A stretch of DNA of 64,000 bases from Chryseobacterium sp. G0201. GTDB taxonomy: Bacteria; Bacteroidota; Bacteroidia; Flavobacteriales; Weeksellaceae. The position numbers were made by a program, and so were the translations under genes. Under the pieces are notes generated by a model, which saw nothing but the letters and a program-made list of their open reading frames with translations, searched no databases and was not told the DNA's origin. The stretch covers positions 2,976,001 to 3,040,000 of the forward strand of contig NZ_CP033917.1 of the NCBI RefSeq assembly GCF_003815655.1. The letters run 5' to 3'. The stretch's first letter is position 1. Every line of letters starts with the position of its first letter. Positions 6,733 through 16,734 of this stretch are shown here, piece by piece.

Positions 6733-8307
6733 TTATGTTAAATTGTCTTGTAGCCTTTTTCTGTTGACTTTCCCATTGCTATTTCTTTTTAATTCTTTTA
6801 TAAAATAGATTCTGGAAGGAGCTTTAAACGTGGGGAAATTTTTTGATAGCATTTTTTGAATCTTATCAGAAAGAACCTCAGTGTTTATTCCAGTTTTTTC
6901 CACTACATATAATACTGATTGAGCAAGATTATCGTCATCAAGATAATAGGTAATTGCACACTCATGGACCTGTTTGAAGTTCTGTAATACATGATTCTCA
7001 ATTTCAATTGGATTTACCCAACGTCCATTTACTTTAAAAAGATCATCTTTTCTGCCATGATAGATGTAGGAACCATCATATCTTTGAGAACATAGATCTC
7101 CTGAAAAACACCAACCTTCTTTATACCTTATTTTATTGAATTCTTCTGGTCCCCAATATGAACTGAGTGTACTTTTGGGAGGATAGATGCATAGTTCTCC
7201 TATCTCTCCATAGTTTTCTATTGTTTCATAAGGAGCATCTATCTCGCTTATCTTTACATCGTATCCAAGAACTGGAACCCCTAAGGATGCATTTTTACTT
7301 TGTTCTTTTGGCTGATAGTCACACATGAAAATATGTCCTATTTCTGTGGATCCAATTCCATTGGTAATAGTTTTTTCAAATATAGTTTCCCATTGCCTTA
7401 TGATAGATTCCGGGAGTGGAGAACCTGCGGACATAAATAGTCGTATACTATTAAATTCTTTTTTTGAAAAGTCTTTGTGTTGATGAAGAATTTCCGAATA
7501 AACTTTTGGGGTAGCAAATAAAACTGTAGGCTTATAAAGCCTCATGTTTTTTATAAGATTATCTATAGCAAACCATTTTTCATCAATTATGACTGTAGCT
7601 CCTGTTATCAAAGGAAAAAATAAACTGTTTCCCAACCCGTAACCAAAAAACATCTTTGAAATGGACAATATTATATCTTCTTTAACAATTTCCAATGTCT
7701 TCTGTGCAAATAACTCCGTATTTATTAACATAGTATTGTGTTTGTGCTGTACCGCCTTTGGATTACCAGTAGTACCGGAAGTGTATTGCCAAAAAGCAAT
7801 TTGATTATTTTCCTCGTATAAAAATTCCAAACCTAAATGACTATGTGAAAAGTTTTGAGGGAACAAATATTTTTGTAAATAATTAAACGACCCATTATCC
7901 ATTATTAATGGATCATTTATTATAATACAATCATTTATTATGTAGCATGAGTTATGGATAACATCATACAGCCGAAGGTATTGGTTATTATCTATTATAG
8001 TACCGGTGGCTTTCGAATCTAGTAAAATATATTCTAATTCCGAATCTTTAATTAATGGATTTAGGGGAACGGGAATACAACCAATAGATATTAAAGATAA
8101 AAAAGAATAAATGAACTCTGGTGAATCATTCATGATAAGTAGAACCCGATCTCCACAATTAAATTCTCCTGTAAATCTTAAGCAGGATGCAAAAGCTATT
8201 ATTTTGTCAGCAATTTCATTTCCCGATACGTTCTTAATGCCATAGAGAATCTGGTTTTCATTATTATATAATAATAAATTTTCAATGATATTCTTTGTTA
8301 TATTCAT
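6733..8307 (-). CDS. pqsA: PqsA-like aryl-CoA ligase
   Basis: A 524-residue AMP-forming adenylating enzyme. P-loop YTSGTTGNPK (175-184), the benzoate-CoA-ligase-type block SKMFFGYGLGNSLFFP, GIGSTEIGH, SGDL, and the hinge GRKDDLFKVNGRWV are present, with the C-terminal catalytic lysine K513 in NGKVNR. The aryl-CoA ligase block and the hinge closely match recalled PqsA, which makes anthraniloyl-CoA. It is the first gene of the operon, 23 nt before pqsB. Substrate specificity (anthranilate versus another aromatic acid) needs testing, but the neighbours favour anthranilate. Confidence 0.87.
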   Translation of the reverse strand: MNITKNIIENLLLYNNENQILYGIKNVSGNEIADKIIAFASCLRFTGEFNCGDRVLLIMNDSPEFIYSFLSLISIGCIPVPLNPLIKDSELEYILLDSKATGTIIDNNQYLRLYDVIHNSCYIINDCIIINDPLIMDNGSFNYLQKYLFPQNFSHSHLGLEFLYEENNQIAFWQYTSGTTGNPKAVQHKHNTMLINTELFAQKTLEIVKEDIILSISKMFFGYGLGNSLFFPLITGATVIIDEKWFAIDNLIKNMRLYKPTVLFATPKVYSEILHQHKDFSKKEFNSIRLFMSAGSPLPESIIRQWETIFEKTITNGIGSTEIGHIFMCDYQPKEQSKNASLGVPVLGYDVKISEIDAPYETIENYGEIGELCIYPPKSTLSSYWGPEEFNKIRYKEGWCFSGDLCSQRYDGSYIYHGRKDDLFKVNGRWVNPIEIENHVLQNFKQVHECAITYYLDDDNLAQSVLYVVEKTGINTEVLSDKIQKMLSKNFPTFKAPSRIYFIKELKRNSNGKVNRKRLQDNLT

Positions 8308-9598
8308 AGCGTATGTATATTTGTTATCTCGACATCAATTTAAAGTCAGATGATGAATGGGCTATTTTTTATTATGATTTTTACAAGTGACTATTATATG
8401 TTGGATACACTTGGTTGAAAAATGTAGGTAGATAGTTTGATTTAATTTTTATCATTTGTTTGTGAATTAAAATTTACAAAAGTATTTTGATTCACGAACG
8501 CTTAGATTGCATTTAAGATCTCTGCGAAATTATAAATACAATATTGTAAATTTGTTGGTGTTATGTTATGTTTTTTGAAAAAAATTAGTATTTCTTTGGT
8601 ACTTATGCAATGAATTTGAAACATTATATGTTATCATTGTGACGCTACAAAAAAAGGCATATAATTAATAAAATATTTTAATAAATAGTTTTATTTGTAA
8701 GTATGCTGATATTTTGATTAAAATAATAAAATATAATTAAGATATTATGAATTTTAGAATTGTTATGAATAAAGGTGCATATATGTATATTTCTGCTTTT
8801 TTATAAGTGTATAGAATCTATATTTAAGATGTGTATTTCTCACTGTTATTATACCATCTCATTCTTAATACATAACATTCTATTTTTTACAGATGATATA
8901 CTTCAGCTTTAGCTTGACAAAATCTGGAAACAAATTGCAATGAGATAATCACCTCTATGCATAAATAATTATAAGTTCAATGTTTATGATGTAAATAAAA
9001 TCATTAGTAAGACTATAACCAATGATTAGGATTTTGACTAGGATCTTTAATATGAAAATATTTTTTTGATATGATAAAGCTTACCAATCATTTTTATTTT
9101 TCTCTCTAAACTCCCGAGTATTTTCATCTTTTCAGGTTAATTTTTATTTTTTTTTTTTTTCAACGAAAAAAAGTAGAGAGTGTCGTATGCTTATTTAGCT
9201 GTAATAATGCTGTTTTTTAATTTTTTGACATGTGAATAATTCCGAAATTATCACATGTTTTTTTTTAAGTAGCGAATTTAATCTTGTATAATTGCACCAG
9301 TTTATGACGATAATGTTAACGTTTGTTAACGAATGAAAGAACTATTATATTATGAATATGGGCTTTTTGCTCTTCTCTAATTTTTAAATGCCATCATTGA
9401 GAAGATATAAAAATCTATATTTAAATTGTATGTTTTAAGAGTAGTGAATAAGGGGTTCTATATTCTTATAAATATGATCGATCAGTAAAATTTTCAATTA
9501 TAAATATCGAGGTGCATATTGTAAAATATGAAAATTCTTCCATATCAGACTAACTTACGATAAAAATACAAAAAAGACGAAAAAAAATTATTTGAAGA
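8308..9598. other. 1.29 kb AT-rich spacer upstream of the pqs-like operon
   Basis: No convincing ORF. On the minus strand a TACTTTTG at 8477-8484 resembles the Bacteroidota -7 element (TAnnTTTG), but no clear TTTG -33 partner is seen. A terminator-like hairpin lies at 9228-9266 and two GTTAAC sites 4 nt apart lie at about 9313-9328. It should contain the promoters of pqsA and of the gene at 9599. Confidence 0.5.
9228..9266 (+). terminator. Orphan terminator-like hairpin with T-run
   Basis: ACATGTG at 9228 pairs with CACATGT at 9252, the inner part continues as an AATAATT/AATTAT stem with one bulge, and nine T follow. No plus-strand gene is visible upstream within 0.9 kb, so it could end a small RNA. 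Confidence 0.5.
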
Positions 9599-10597
9599 AT
9601 GAGAAAAATTAATTTAATTACATTATTTCTATTTACAATTGCCTCTGGACAAGTGGGAATTAAAACAGAGAGTCCAACTGAAATCCTAGATGTTAATGGT
9701 ACAGAGAGAGTTAGGGAACTTCCTAAACATCAAATGGTAAATGCAATTTTTACTAAATCAGATGGAACAAGATCAGATAATAAGGATCAAACCTTTATCG
9801 CTGTTAAAACTGTGGTAGCTGATGCAAATGGAGTATTAGGCTATGTAGATGGTTTACCTGGGAATATACCATCCACATCAAAAAGAATTACGATAGGGTA
9901 TTGGGCAGGGTTATGGGATGGAAACTATTATGCATTAGGAGGGACAGGATTTCCGACATTTAATTCTCAACTTCAAAGCAAACTTAATTATGGAACTAAT
10001 GGTATTTATAACAAAGTAGACGGAATAGATTTTTTACAATTCGAAACAGCGCAGTTAACTAATTATACTGCACTACAATTAAAAGCTATTGTTGATGTTT
10101 TCTGTATTGGTGTTCAATTTGGAGTAGACTTGGATGCTACAATAATTGCAAAAATTAAGGAGTTTTCGGATCTTGGAGGAGTAGTTATTGTTGTTCTTGA
10201 TAGTGGTAGAAATACACCTGCTCATCAAGGTTTTGGGGGAACGGGTAATGTAAATGCAGGACCTAATTTTTCACCTTCATATTCAATTGCAGGAACTACG
10301 GGTTCAAGTGGAGTATTCGGAGCCGTACCCGGAAATACTATTATAGCAGGTGCGCAGTCAACTGGTAGGGTATTAAATTCTCAATTGCCTGCAGGAGCTG
10401 AAATTTTAGCGAGAGAAGGTGGAACTGCAACAGCCCAAGCTGGAATCTGGATTACAGGAACTAACGGCAGAGTTATCTTCTTTTGGGATGAAGGAGTTTT
10501 TAGAAATTCTAATATTTCAACTACCTATATCGATACCGACCAAGAAAAATATCTCCATAACATTATGGCTTATGCATTTAATAAATTAAATCTTTAG
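9599..10597 (+). CDS. Secreted protein with surface stalk and GATase/ThuA-like domain
   Basis: 332 residues. A signal peptide (about residues 1-17) ends at SG/QVGIK. Next comes the short stalk VGIKTESPTEILDVNGTERVRELP, typical of many Bacteroidota secreted proteins. From about residue 95 the pattern of strands (ITIGYWAG, ALQLKAIVDVFCIG, GGVVIVVLDSG, NGRVIFFWDEGVF) resembles a class I glutamine-amidotransferase or ThuA-like alpha/beta fold. No clear catalytic triad can be named. It is monocistronic and divergent from the pqs-like operon across 1.3 kb. Probable outer-surface protein; function unknown. Confidence 0.55.
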   Translation: MRKINLITLFLFTIASGQVGIKTESPTEILDVNGTERVRELPKHQMVNAIFTKSDGTRSDNKDQTFIAVKTVVADANGVLGYVDGLPGNIPSTSKRITIGYWAGLWDGNYYALGGTGFPTFNSQLQSKLNYGTNGIYNKVDGIDFLQFETAQLTNYTALQLKAIVDVFCIGVQFGVDLDATIIAKIKEFSDLGGVVIVVLDSGRNTPAHQGFGGTGNVNAGPNFSPSYSIAGTTGSSGVFGAVPGNTIIAGAQSTGRVLNSQLPAGAEILAREGGTATAQAGIWITGTNGRVIFFWDEGVFRNSNISTTYIDTDQEKYLHNIMAYAFNKLNL

Positions 10598-10990
10598 TTA
10601 ATCACGAATTATTCAAAAACATTCATTGATATCGCATATATAGAAGAAAAGACATTTAACATAAGAGCAATATGGAATCTGAAAAGCTTTTTTTATGTAA
10701 ATTTTGAAGATTTTCTTGCCGTTATTTCAAGGTTTATAATCTTGTATTAAAACTTTTAAGAAAAGTTTCTTTTATATATGCTGGTATTTTTTACCAAGTT
10801 GAAGTATAATTTACTAGTAATCATCCGATACTGTTATTTTTAAAAGCTCTAACAACAGCTTGAGAATATACTTAGTTTAAAACAAGCTTATTGTATATCA
10901 TAGAATGATTTAACAGATCTTTAAACTATTATTCTATAACGAGCCAATATCTCGGATTCGAAAAACATTAACCATATCTAATTAAAATAA
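10598..10990. other. Intergenic spacer
   Basis: AT-rich sequence without a credible ORF, RNA gene or strong hairpin; presumably holds the promoter of the glycosyltransferase gene at 10991. Confidence 0.5.
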
Positions 10991-11746
10991 ATGAATCTTA
11001 CAGTAGCTTCCATTGTGTATAACGAATCTGAAAACTTAGATCGTTTTTTAAGTTCAATTTACCAACTAGCCAATGAAATTATTATTGTTGATAGCTTTTC
11101 TACAGATCAAACAAAAAAAATTTGTCTACAATACCCAAATGTCCGTTTTTTTGAAAAAAAATTTGATGGTTATGGCAGCCAAAAAAACCACGCAATTGGT
11201 TTGTGTTCCGCAGAATGGATTCTATTTCTCGATGCTGACGAGGTACCTGATGATAAATGTAAAGAGGAGATTATGAACATTGTAACCAATGGTTCCGTAT
11301 CGCAATATGATGTTTATAATATAAAATTAGATAATATCTTCCTTGGATGCTCTGTCCGCTACGGGGGGTGGGGAGATGTTTATAGAGAACGATTGTTCAG
11401 AAAAGGAGCTGGTAAATATTCAAATGATATTGTACATGAAAAATTCATCACGAAAAGTGAGGTAGGAAAACTATCTGGAATAATTAATCATTACACATAT
11501 AGAAATATTAACCATCACATAGAAAAAATAAACAGGTATTCTCAAATGATGGCAGAAAAAATGGTATTAGATGGCAAAAAGCCCAGTATATTTAAAATTA
11601 TAGTAAGCCCCCTATATACTTTTATTAAAACTTATTTTCTGAAGTTGGGATTTTTAGATGGTATAATAGGATATTATTGTTCTAAGACCCTGGCTTATTA
11701 TACTTTTTTGAAATATCTAAAAGTATACGAAAAGTTTAAAAATTAG
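10991..11746 (+). CDS. GT2 glycosyltransferase (WaaE/KdtX type)
   Basis: 251 residues, the usual size of small LPS-core GT2 enzymes. The GT-A nucleotide-binding half shows VASIVYNESENL, IIIVDSFSTD and the DxD motif LDADEVP (D81, D83); a YGSQKNHA block is typical of WaaE-like enzymes. It would add a sugar to a lipid- or LPS-linked acceptor on the cytoplasmic face. It is followed after 4 nt by a polysaccharide deacetylase gene, so the two probably form a glycan-modifying operon. Acceptor unknown. Confidence 0.82.
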   Translation: MNLTVASIVYNESENLDRFLSSIYQLANEIIIVDSFSTDQTKKICLQYPNVRFFEKKFDGYGSQKNHAIGLCSAEWILFLDADEVPDDKCKEEIMNIVTNGSVSQYDVYNIKLDNIFLGCSVRYGGWGDVYRERLFRKGAGKYSNDIVHEKFITKSEVGKLSGIINHYTYRNINHHIEKINRYSQMMAEKMVLDGKKPSIFKIIVSPLYTFIKTYFLKLGFLDGIIGYYCSKTLAYYTFLKYLKVYEKFKN

Positions 11747-11750
11747 CTCC

Positions 11751-12518
11751 ATGATTTATTTATTTTTCATATCTATACCAATCTTCATATTTGTTACTTT
11801 TCATTTTCGGCTGTATTTACTATTATATCCTAATGAAAGATTGATAGTTCTGATGTATCATAATATACATGAAAATTCTTTTGATGACCTATCAGTCGAG
11901 GTAAGTAATCTTGATAAACAATTTAAATATTTAAATAAGAGAAAGTATACTTCTATTTTTTTTAGTGAAATACATCACCCAATTACATCAAAAGTTATTA
12001 TAACTTTTGATGACGGTTATAAAAATAACTTTGACTACCTACCGGATTTATTAGCTAAGCATAACCTTAAAGCAGTGCTTTTTATATCTACTCATTTTAT
12101 ACAGCATGGATATGATAATAATATAATGATGACATTTGAAGAACTCCGAAGCCTGCCTTCAAATTTATTTGAAATTGGACTTCATAGCCATTCTCATAAA
12201 GATTTCAGAACACTTACCATGGAGCAAGCCGAAGATGATTTAAAAATGAATATGAAAATCTTAAATGAGGAGAAAATTAATTACTGTAGTGTTTTTGCTT
12301 ATCCATATGGAAAATATATAAAAGAAAAAAATCAAAAAGAAATTTTTTTTAATATTCTAAAAAAGCTAGGGATTAATGTTGCGGTAAGAATAGGTAATAA
12401 GGTAAACAGTATAAAGACAACTAATCCTTTTGAAGTTTGTCGTATTGATATAAAAGGGCAAGACTCTTTAATAAAATTTAAATTAAAGCTTATCTTGGGG
12501 AAACTCAATTTTTTTTAA
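11751..12518 (+). CDS. Membrane-anchored polysaccharide deacetylase (NodB fold)
   Basis: 255 residues. An N-terminal membrane anchor (about 1-26) precedes a NodB domain with ITFDDGY (catalytic and metal Asp at D87/D88) and the zinc-binding HSHSH (H145, H149), then the AYPYGK motif. These enzymes remove N- or O-acetyl groups from glycans at the cell envelope. Its coupling to the GT2 gene suggests editing of the same surface or core glycan. Catalytic motifs are complete. Confidence 0.83.
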   Translation: MIYLFFISIPIFIFVTFHFRLYLLLYPNERLIVLMYHNIHENSFDDLSVEVSNLDKQFKYLNKRKYTSIFFSEIHHPITSKVIITFDDGYKNNFDYLPDLLAKHNLKAVLFISTHFIQHGYDNNIMMTFEELRSLPSNLFEIGLHSHSHKDFRTLTMEQAEDDLKMNMKILNEEKINYCSVFAYPYGKYIKEKNQKEIFFNILKKLGINVAVRIGNKVNSIKTTNPFEVCRIDIKGQDSLIKFKLKLILGKLNFF

Positions 12519-12581
12519 CGCCAATAGTATTACAATAAGCGTTGTGGTTTTTTATAATCAAATGCTTTTTGAATTTCTATT

Positions 12582-13022
12582 TTATTCTCCTTGCTGGTTA
12601 TACTTGCTTATCCATTTATACAAAGTAGTTTTTGGAATTCTGTATTCATTTATAATCTGTAATTTTGTTTTATTACCATTTTCAATTTGTTCCAAAACAA
12701 AATCTACCACTTCCTTTGTGTAAATATTTTTCCTATAATGTGGTAATGAGGATTTTTTGTTTGAAGTAGTATTATAAGATGCACTGGCCGGAGGAGCATA
12801 TAAAATAAGGTGTTGAGAATAAACTCTAAAAAAATCATATTCAAGTAAGGTACTCAATCGTAGAATAATTTCGCTGTCCAGAGTCCTTTGGGACTGTATT
12901 GATTTCCATTCTAATTCAGTACATTTTAAAAACTTACAAATACGGAATGAATCAAATCCTTTTTCTGTTACACGTGCACGTATTAAGTTTCCGATATGGA
13001 TATTTTTTAAATCAAGAATCAT
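12582..13022 (-). CDS. Small two-HTH DNA-binding protein
   Basis: 146 residues. The N-terminal part (1-60) resembles a short XRE-like helical domain; the C-terminal 50 residues (KEVVDFVLEQIENGNKTK, then PKTTLYKWISKY) form an IS3-OrfA-like helix-turn-helix. No transposase partner or inverted repeats adjoin it, so it is more likely a regulator than an IS gene. It lies 50 nt downstream of a set of three secreted-protein genes on the same strand. A comparable small HTH gene (30657) sits next to other surface-protein genes. Confidence 0.55.
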   Translation of the reverse strand: MILDLKNIHIGNLIRARVTEKGFDSFRICKFLKCTELEWKSIQSQRTLDSEIILRLSTLLEYDFFRVYSQHLILYAPPASASYNTTSNKKSSLPHYRKNIYTKEVVDFVLEQIENGNKTKLQIINEYRIPKTTLYKWISKYNQQGE

Positions 13023-13072
13023 GAATATTGTATATTTAAATTTATATTTTTGATGAAATTATATGATCAGTT

Positions 13073-13873
13073 TTAAAGTATCCTTTCAATACTTACACTG
13101 CTGTCTGCTGAACCTCCAAAATTGTAACTGCTTATAGACCACGAAGAACCATCCAGAACAAGACGGAATGTAACGTCATTATTAACATCCAGAAATAAGA
13201 CACCGTCCGTAGAAACAAGATAATTTCCAACATTGATAAAAGGAGATGCAATTCCGGACATGTAAGCCTTTTCTACTCCATTCACCACAACGACAATTGT
13301 AATTCTGGCTCCGTTAAAATCAAATCCGGCCGTAAAACCACTGAATAGCACATTAAAATTAACCCTGTATAATCCCTTCTGTCTTATTCTGAATGTTTCA
13401 GAATTTCTTACAACAGACAGATAATCAGAAAACTGTGAACTATTTGTAGGAACAGAAAATTTCAGATTGTCCGAACTGCAAAGCTGTAAAAGCTGTCCGA
13501 AAAGATCAGACGTAGAAAGGCACGTCATATTTGTACTGTTAATACTCGCCCTTGTCCACGTTGTTGATTTATTTTTAGCGTTAAAAGCCTGCTTCCACTT
13601 TGTTCCGTCATAAACTTTGGTAAGACTTTCCGCTTTATTGTACATCAACATCGCTTCCATTGTGGCATCGTCATCGTATTTATCGGGTTGAGCAATGTTG
13701 TATTTTGGTAAGACAGTTTCGTTTTCTGCAACGGGAAGAATCAATACTTTTTGTACGGAATTTTGAAGTTCCAGCTGAGTATTCGTACTTGAAAGCGTTG
13801 AACCTCCAATCACAACCTGGGAATTTGCCAACATAAATCCCAACATACCTATAAATGCTAAATATTTTTTCAT
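13073..13873 (-). CDS. Secreted protein with C1q-like head
   Basis: 266 residues with a signal peptide ending near ANS/QVVIGG. A short N-terminal stalk (QVVIGGSTLSSTNTQLELQN) and an LMYNKAES..VYDGTKWK tyrosine-rich block are followed by a C-terminal beta-rich domain of about 120 residues (IRQKGLYRVNFNV, later DVTFRLVLDG) that looks like a C1q/TNF jelly roll. Third gene of a three-gene run with 18-19-nt gaps. Probably exported and surface-exposed; ligand unknown. Confidence 0.55.
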   Translation of the reverse strand: MKKYLAFIGMLGFMLANSQVVIGGSTLSSTNTQLELQNSVQKVLILPVAENETVLPKYNIAQPDKYDDDATMEAMLMYNKAESLTKVYDGTKWKQAFNAKNKSTTWTRASINSTNMTCLSTSDLFGQLLQLCSSDNLKFSVPTNSSQFSDYLSVVRNSETFRIRQKGLYRVNFNVLFSGFTAGFDFNGARITIVVVVNGVEKAYMSGIASPFINVGNYLVSTDGVLFLDVNNDVTFRLVLDGSSWSISSYNFGGSADSSVSIERIL

Positions 13874-13892
13874 GTGTTTTATTTTTAAGGGA

Positions 13893-14798
13893 TTATCTTA
13901 ATTTTTGAATATTAACGAAGGTTTCTCTATGATCTGTTGAATTTGAAAAAGTAGAGATCACAGAATCCGTATTTACAGCTGCCTGAAGCCTTATTCTAGA
14001 ATTTGCAGGTAACGTAACCGAAGCAGAAACACTTGCGCTTTTATTTCCTCCTTGTCCAAGATCAATGAAGATTCCGCCGTAGAGTTTGGTTTCTTCAAAT
14101 GCCAGTGTAGACCAGGTTGTTCCTCCGTCATAACTTACATCAATACTTACCCAAAAAGTAGCATCCTTACCCAAAGAACCTAGAGAAAAACCTCCAAATC
14201 CTGTAACTCCGGAAATATGATACAGTCCGGCTTGCGGTATTTGGATCACATTATCGCTTCCACTTGTCGGCGTTGTTGTATTCAGATTATTGACTAATAA
14301 TTGAGACCTGTTTGTGGTTGGAGAAAGAGAAATAGTCTGTTTACTGTTACTTCCAAAAAACGCTAAAACACTACACGTGCTTACCGTTATCGGAGTAAAC
14401 GGCGGAAAAGGATTAGGAACCTGTGCACCTACACAATTCCATGTTTTAGAATTATCTGCCTTTCTTCTCGTTAAAAAAGGATTATACCAACCTCCAAGCT
14501 GAAGCGCAGGAATCCAGGTTGTTCCGTCATATTTATAATACTGTTTATCTTCTTTATTGTAAAGAATTGCACCTTCCAGAGGCGCTTCATCATTAAAATA
14601 ATCTTCCTGAGTATTATTAAATAACGGAAAAGTTGTAATATTTTCAGCACGGGTAAAAATCACCCCTTTTGTGGCATTTTTTATGTCCAGCAAAGCATTT
14701 TGATGAGCAGAACCAGCCGTTTTGGAAATCATCACCTGTGCATTGAAAAACGTTGCAGAAAGTAAAGCTACAGCCGATAAGTATATTTTAGGATACAT
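13893..14798 (-). CDS. Secreted protein with stalk and beta-rich head
   Basis: 301 residues, signal peptide ending at FNA/QVMIS. After the stalk (HQNALLDIKNATKGVIFTR) comes the same GAILYNKEDKQYYKYDGTTW block as in its neighbours, then a C-terminal domain with IPQAGLYHISGVTGFG and SRIRLQAAV strands, again C1q-like. Middle gene of the 13073-15662 run; same strand and short gaps imply co-transcription. Function not known. Confidence 0.52.
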   Translation of the reverse strand: MYPKIYLSAVALLSATFFNAQVMISKTAGSAHQNALLDIKNATKGVIFTRAENITTFPLFNNTQEDYFNDEAPLEGAILYNKEDKQYYKYDGTTWIPALQLGGWYNPFLTRRKADNSKTWNCVGAQVPNPFPPFTPITVSTCSVLAFFGSNSKQTISLSPTTNRSQLLVNNLNTTTPTSGSDNVIQIPQAGLYHISGVTGFGGFSLGSLGKDATFWVSIDVSYDGGTTWSTLAFEETKLYGGIFIDLGQGGNKSASVSASVTLPANSRIRLQAAVNTDSVISTFSNSTDHRETFVNIQKLR

Positions 14799-14816
14799 AA
14801 TTTTAGAATTAATGAT

Positions 14817-15662
14817 TTATAAAACAATTTTTTCGAAAATCAGCTCACCTGATCCATACGTATTGTTGTTCTGAAAGCTGGTCGATGAATTCACCAAAGG
14901 TGAAAATCCGGATTGCATAAAACCCTGCAAGCGAAATTTTTCTCCGGCATTTACCTGCAAAACTATCGATCCGTTGAAGACAGGTGAATATCCCAGATTG
15001 TCATTATCACTTGTAAAAGATTTGTAATCAATTGTCGAGAATGCTGTAGGCGTTGCAACTGCGGCTTTTTGGAGTCTTAATTGAATCTCATCCGTATTCA
15101 GTCCGTTAAAAGTTGCATAAGCTCTGTAAGTAATTCTGTATAAATCTGTTTCGTTTACAGTTACAACATTTGAAGCTAAGGAAAGGTTAATAGAACTTCC
15201 CTGAAAATCTACACTTCCGTTGTTGGCAAGCTGTACAATTCCTGAAGCCGTACAACCATACGGTGGAAGAAAACCTCCGTTACAGGAAAGGTTAAGATTA
15301 GCCGAACGCGAAAAGTGGGCAAAATACTGTGGTCTAACGTCTACAACATAATTGTAGATACTCGACCAATTGGTGCCGTCGTGCTCATAAATTGTACCAT
15401 TGTCTTTACTGTAAGTTACTGCCCCTCTGAAATTGTTATCATTATCGGGGTCTGCCGCATTGGTAATTTGTGAAACTACGGGAATCAACACCGCTTTTGA
15501 CGGTGTGGTAGATTTCACATCCAGAATAGAATTCTGATGCGGTTCGTGATCGGCGGGATTGGGAGCAATAGCTATTTGAGCATGGCATAAAGTTCCCAAA
15601 ACAAAGAGCGAAATAAAATAGTGTTTTTTCATATTAATTACTGTTTGGTTTACAAGGAACAA
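14817..15662 (-). CDS. Secreted protein with stalk and C1q-like head
   Basis: 281 residues. The start at 15662 adds ten residues; the internal M11 (MKKHYFISLF) gives a better signal peptide, so the true start is likely 15632. The mature part begins QIAIAPNPADHEPHQNSILDVKS, then a TYSKDNGTIYEHDGTNW block and a jelly-roll-like C-terminus (NETDLYRITYRAYATFNG, VNAGEKFRLQGFMQSG). First gene of the three-gene run; its promoter should lie in the spacer 15663-16734. Confidence 0.52.
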   Translation of the reverse strand: MFLVNQTVINMKKHYFISLFVLGTLCHAQIAIAPNPADHEPHQNSILDVKSTTPSKAVLIPVVSQITNAADPDNDNNFRGAVTYSKDNGTIYEHDGTNWSSIYNYVVDVRPQYFAHFSRSANLNLSCNGGFLPPYGCTASGIVQLANNGSVDFQGSSINLSLASNVVTVNETDLYRITYRAYATFNGLNTDEIQLRLQKAAVATPTAFSTIDYKSFTSDNDNLGYSPVFNGSIVLQVNAGEKFRLQGFMQSGFSPLVNSSTSFQNNNTYGSGELIFEKIVL

Positions 15663-16734
15663 TTTGTTGAAATTGAATTAAACTCTATTTTTTTTCAGGA
15701 ACCTAATGTTAGGTTAAATTAGGTGACATTTATATTTTTAGAATATTTTTATGGAATTGATTTGAGGGGATTGAGTCTAATTCGATTTCAACATTTTATT
15801 AGTGCAATGATAAGAGCAATAATTCCTTGATCAAAATGTTAGCTGTAAGAGATTCAGAAATTTTAACAAGTAATATCTTTAGAAATAGCTTATCTATAAT
15901 GAACTTGCCCCTAATTTTGAGATACATTTTTATACTAATTTTTTTAAGCTGAAATCTAAGGTTCATAAGAGTTAATACTTTTTTCTCTATGTAAATTATC
16001 TAACCTCGAGCTTTGTTTGATGATACCTAATTTAATGTTTATTAGAGAGAGTCGTTTGCAGAAAGTAAATTTGATTTTGTCTAATCTTTAGATGAGAATG
16101 ATAAATGTGCCTTAGTAAATTAGCAATTCTATTTTACAATTAATTTTTTTTATAAAAGAAACCATATTATTACTTATAAAAAGCTGCTTATTATATTATA
16201 CAATTAAATTATGCCTAATCCTTAATAACTTTAAAAATTTTAGCCTCTTTCACTCTGGGTCATGATAAAGTACATGCCATGAGTAGAGCCTGTTCTTTAA
16301 CTGATTAGTTGTCCGGTATGTTTAAATTTATTTCAGACCTATCACTAAAATTAATAAATAAATATCTTCTTAGGGACGAGCTCAAAAATAGCTTTCAATT
16401 TCACTTGCTTCCTTCAAAATTTAATTAAAAATACAGTTGTGTTTTTTATATAAAAATGAGGGATAATTGGTGAGATACATGTTTTTGATATTCTTCACCT
16501 TATGATGAAAAAATGATATAAAGCTAACATTATAAATTAAATATTAGAAAAAGCCAATATCATTTGCAAAAAATGTGCAATATATATATCAAAAATGGGC
16601 TAGTTTATTTTCCTGACGGTAATATCTGCTAAACTTTCATTAATTGAAAGGGAGATAATCTTCGATTTTGAAAGCATGGTTACAATTATATCTATAAGTA
16701 CTTTTATCTCAAAAATCGTGACAAGGCTAGCTTA
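15663..16734. other. 1.07 kb AT-rich spacer
   Basis: No credible ORF or RNA. It contains CCTAATGTTAGG (a near-palindrome near 15700) and, at 16645-16668, a copy of the short GAAAGG.GATAATCTTCGATTT motif that recurs in IS remnants at 40555 and 43909. It must hold the promoter for 15662. Confidence 0.5.

Noticed and set aside
1..8307. Flexirubin/aryl-polyene or beta-lactone (OleABCD-like) cluster
   Set aside because: The KAS, ACP and AMP-ligase mix first suggests these, but there are no ketoreductase, dehydratase, acyltransferase or OleB/OleD-like genes, and PqsD/PqsE-specific motifs give a better explanation.
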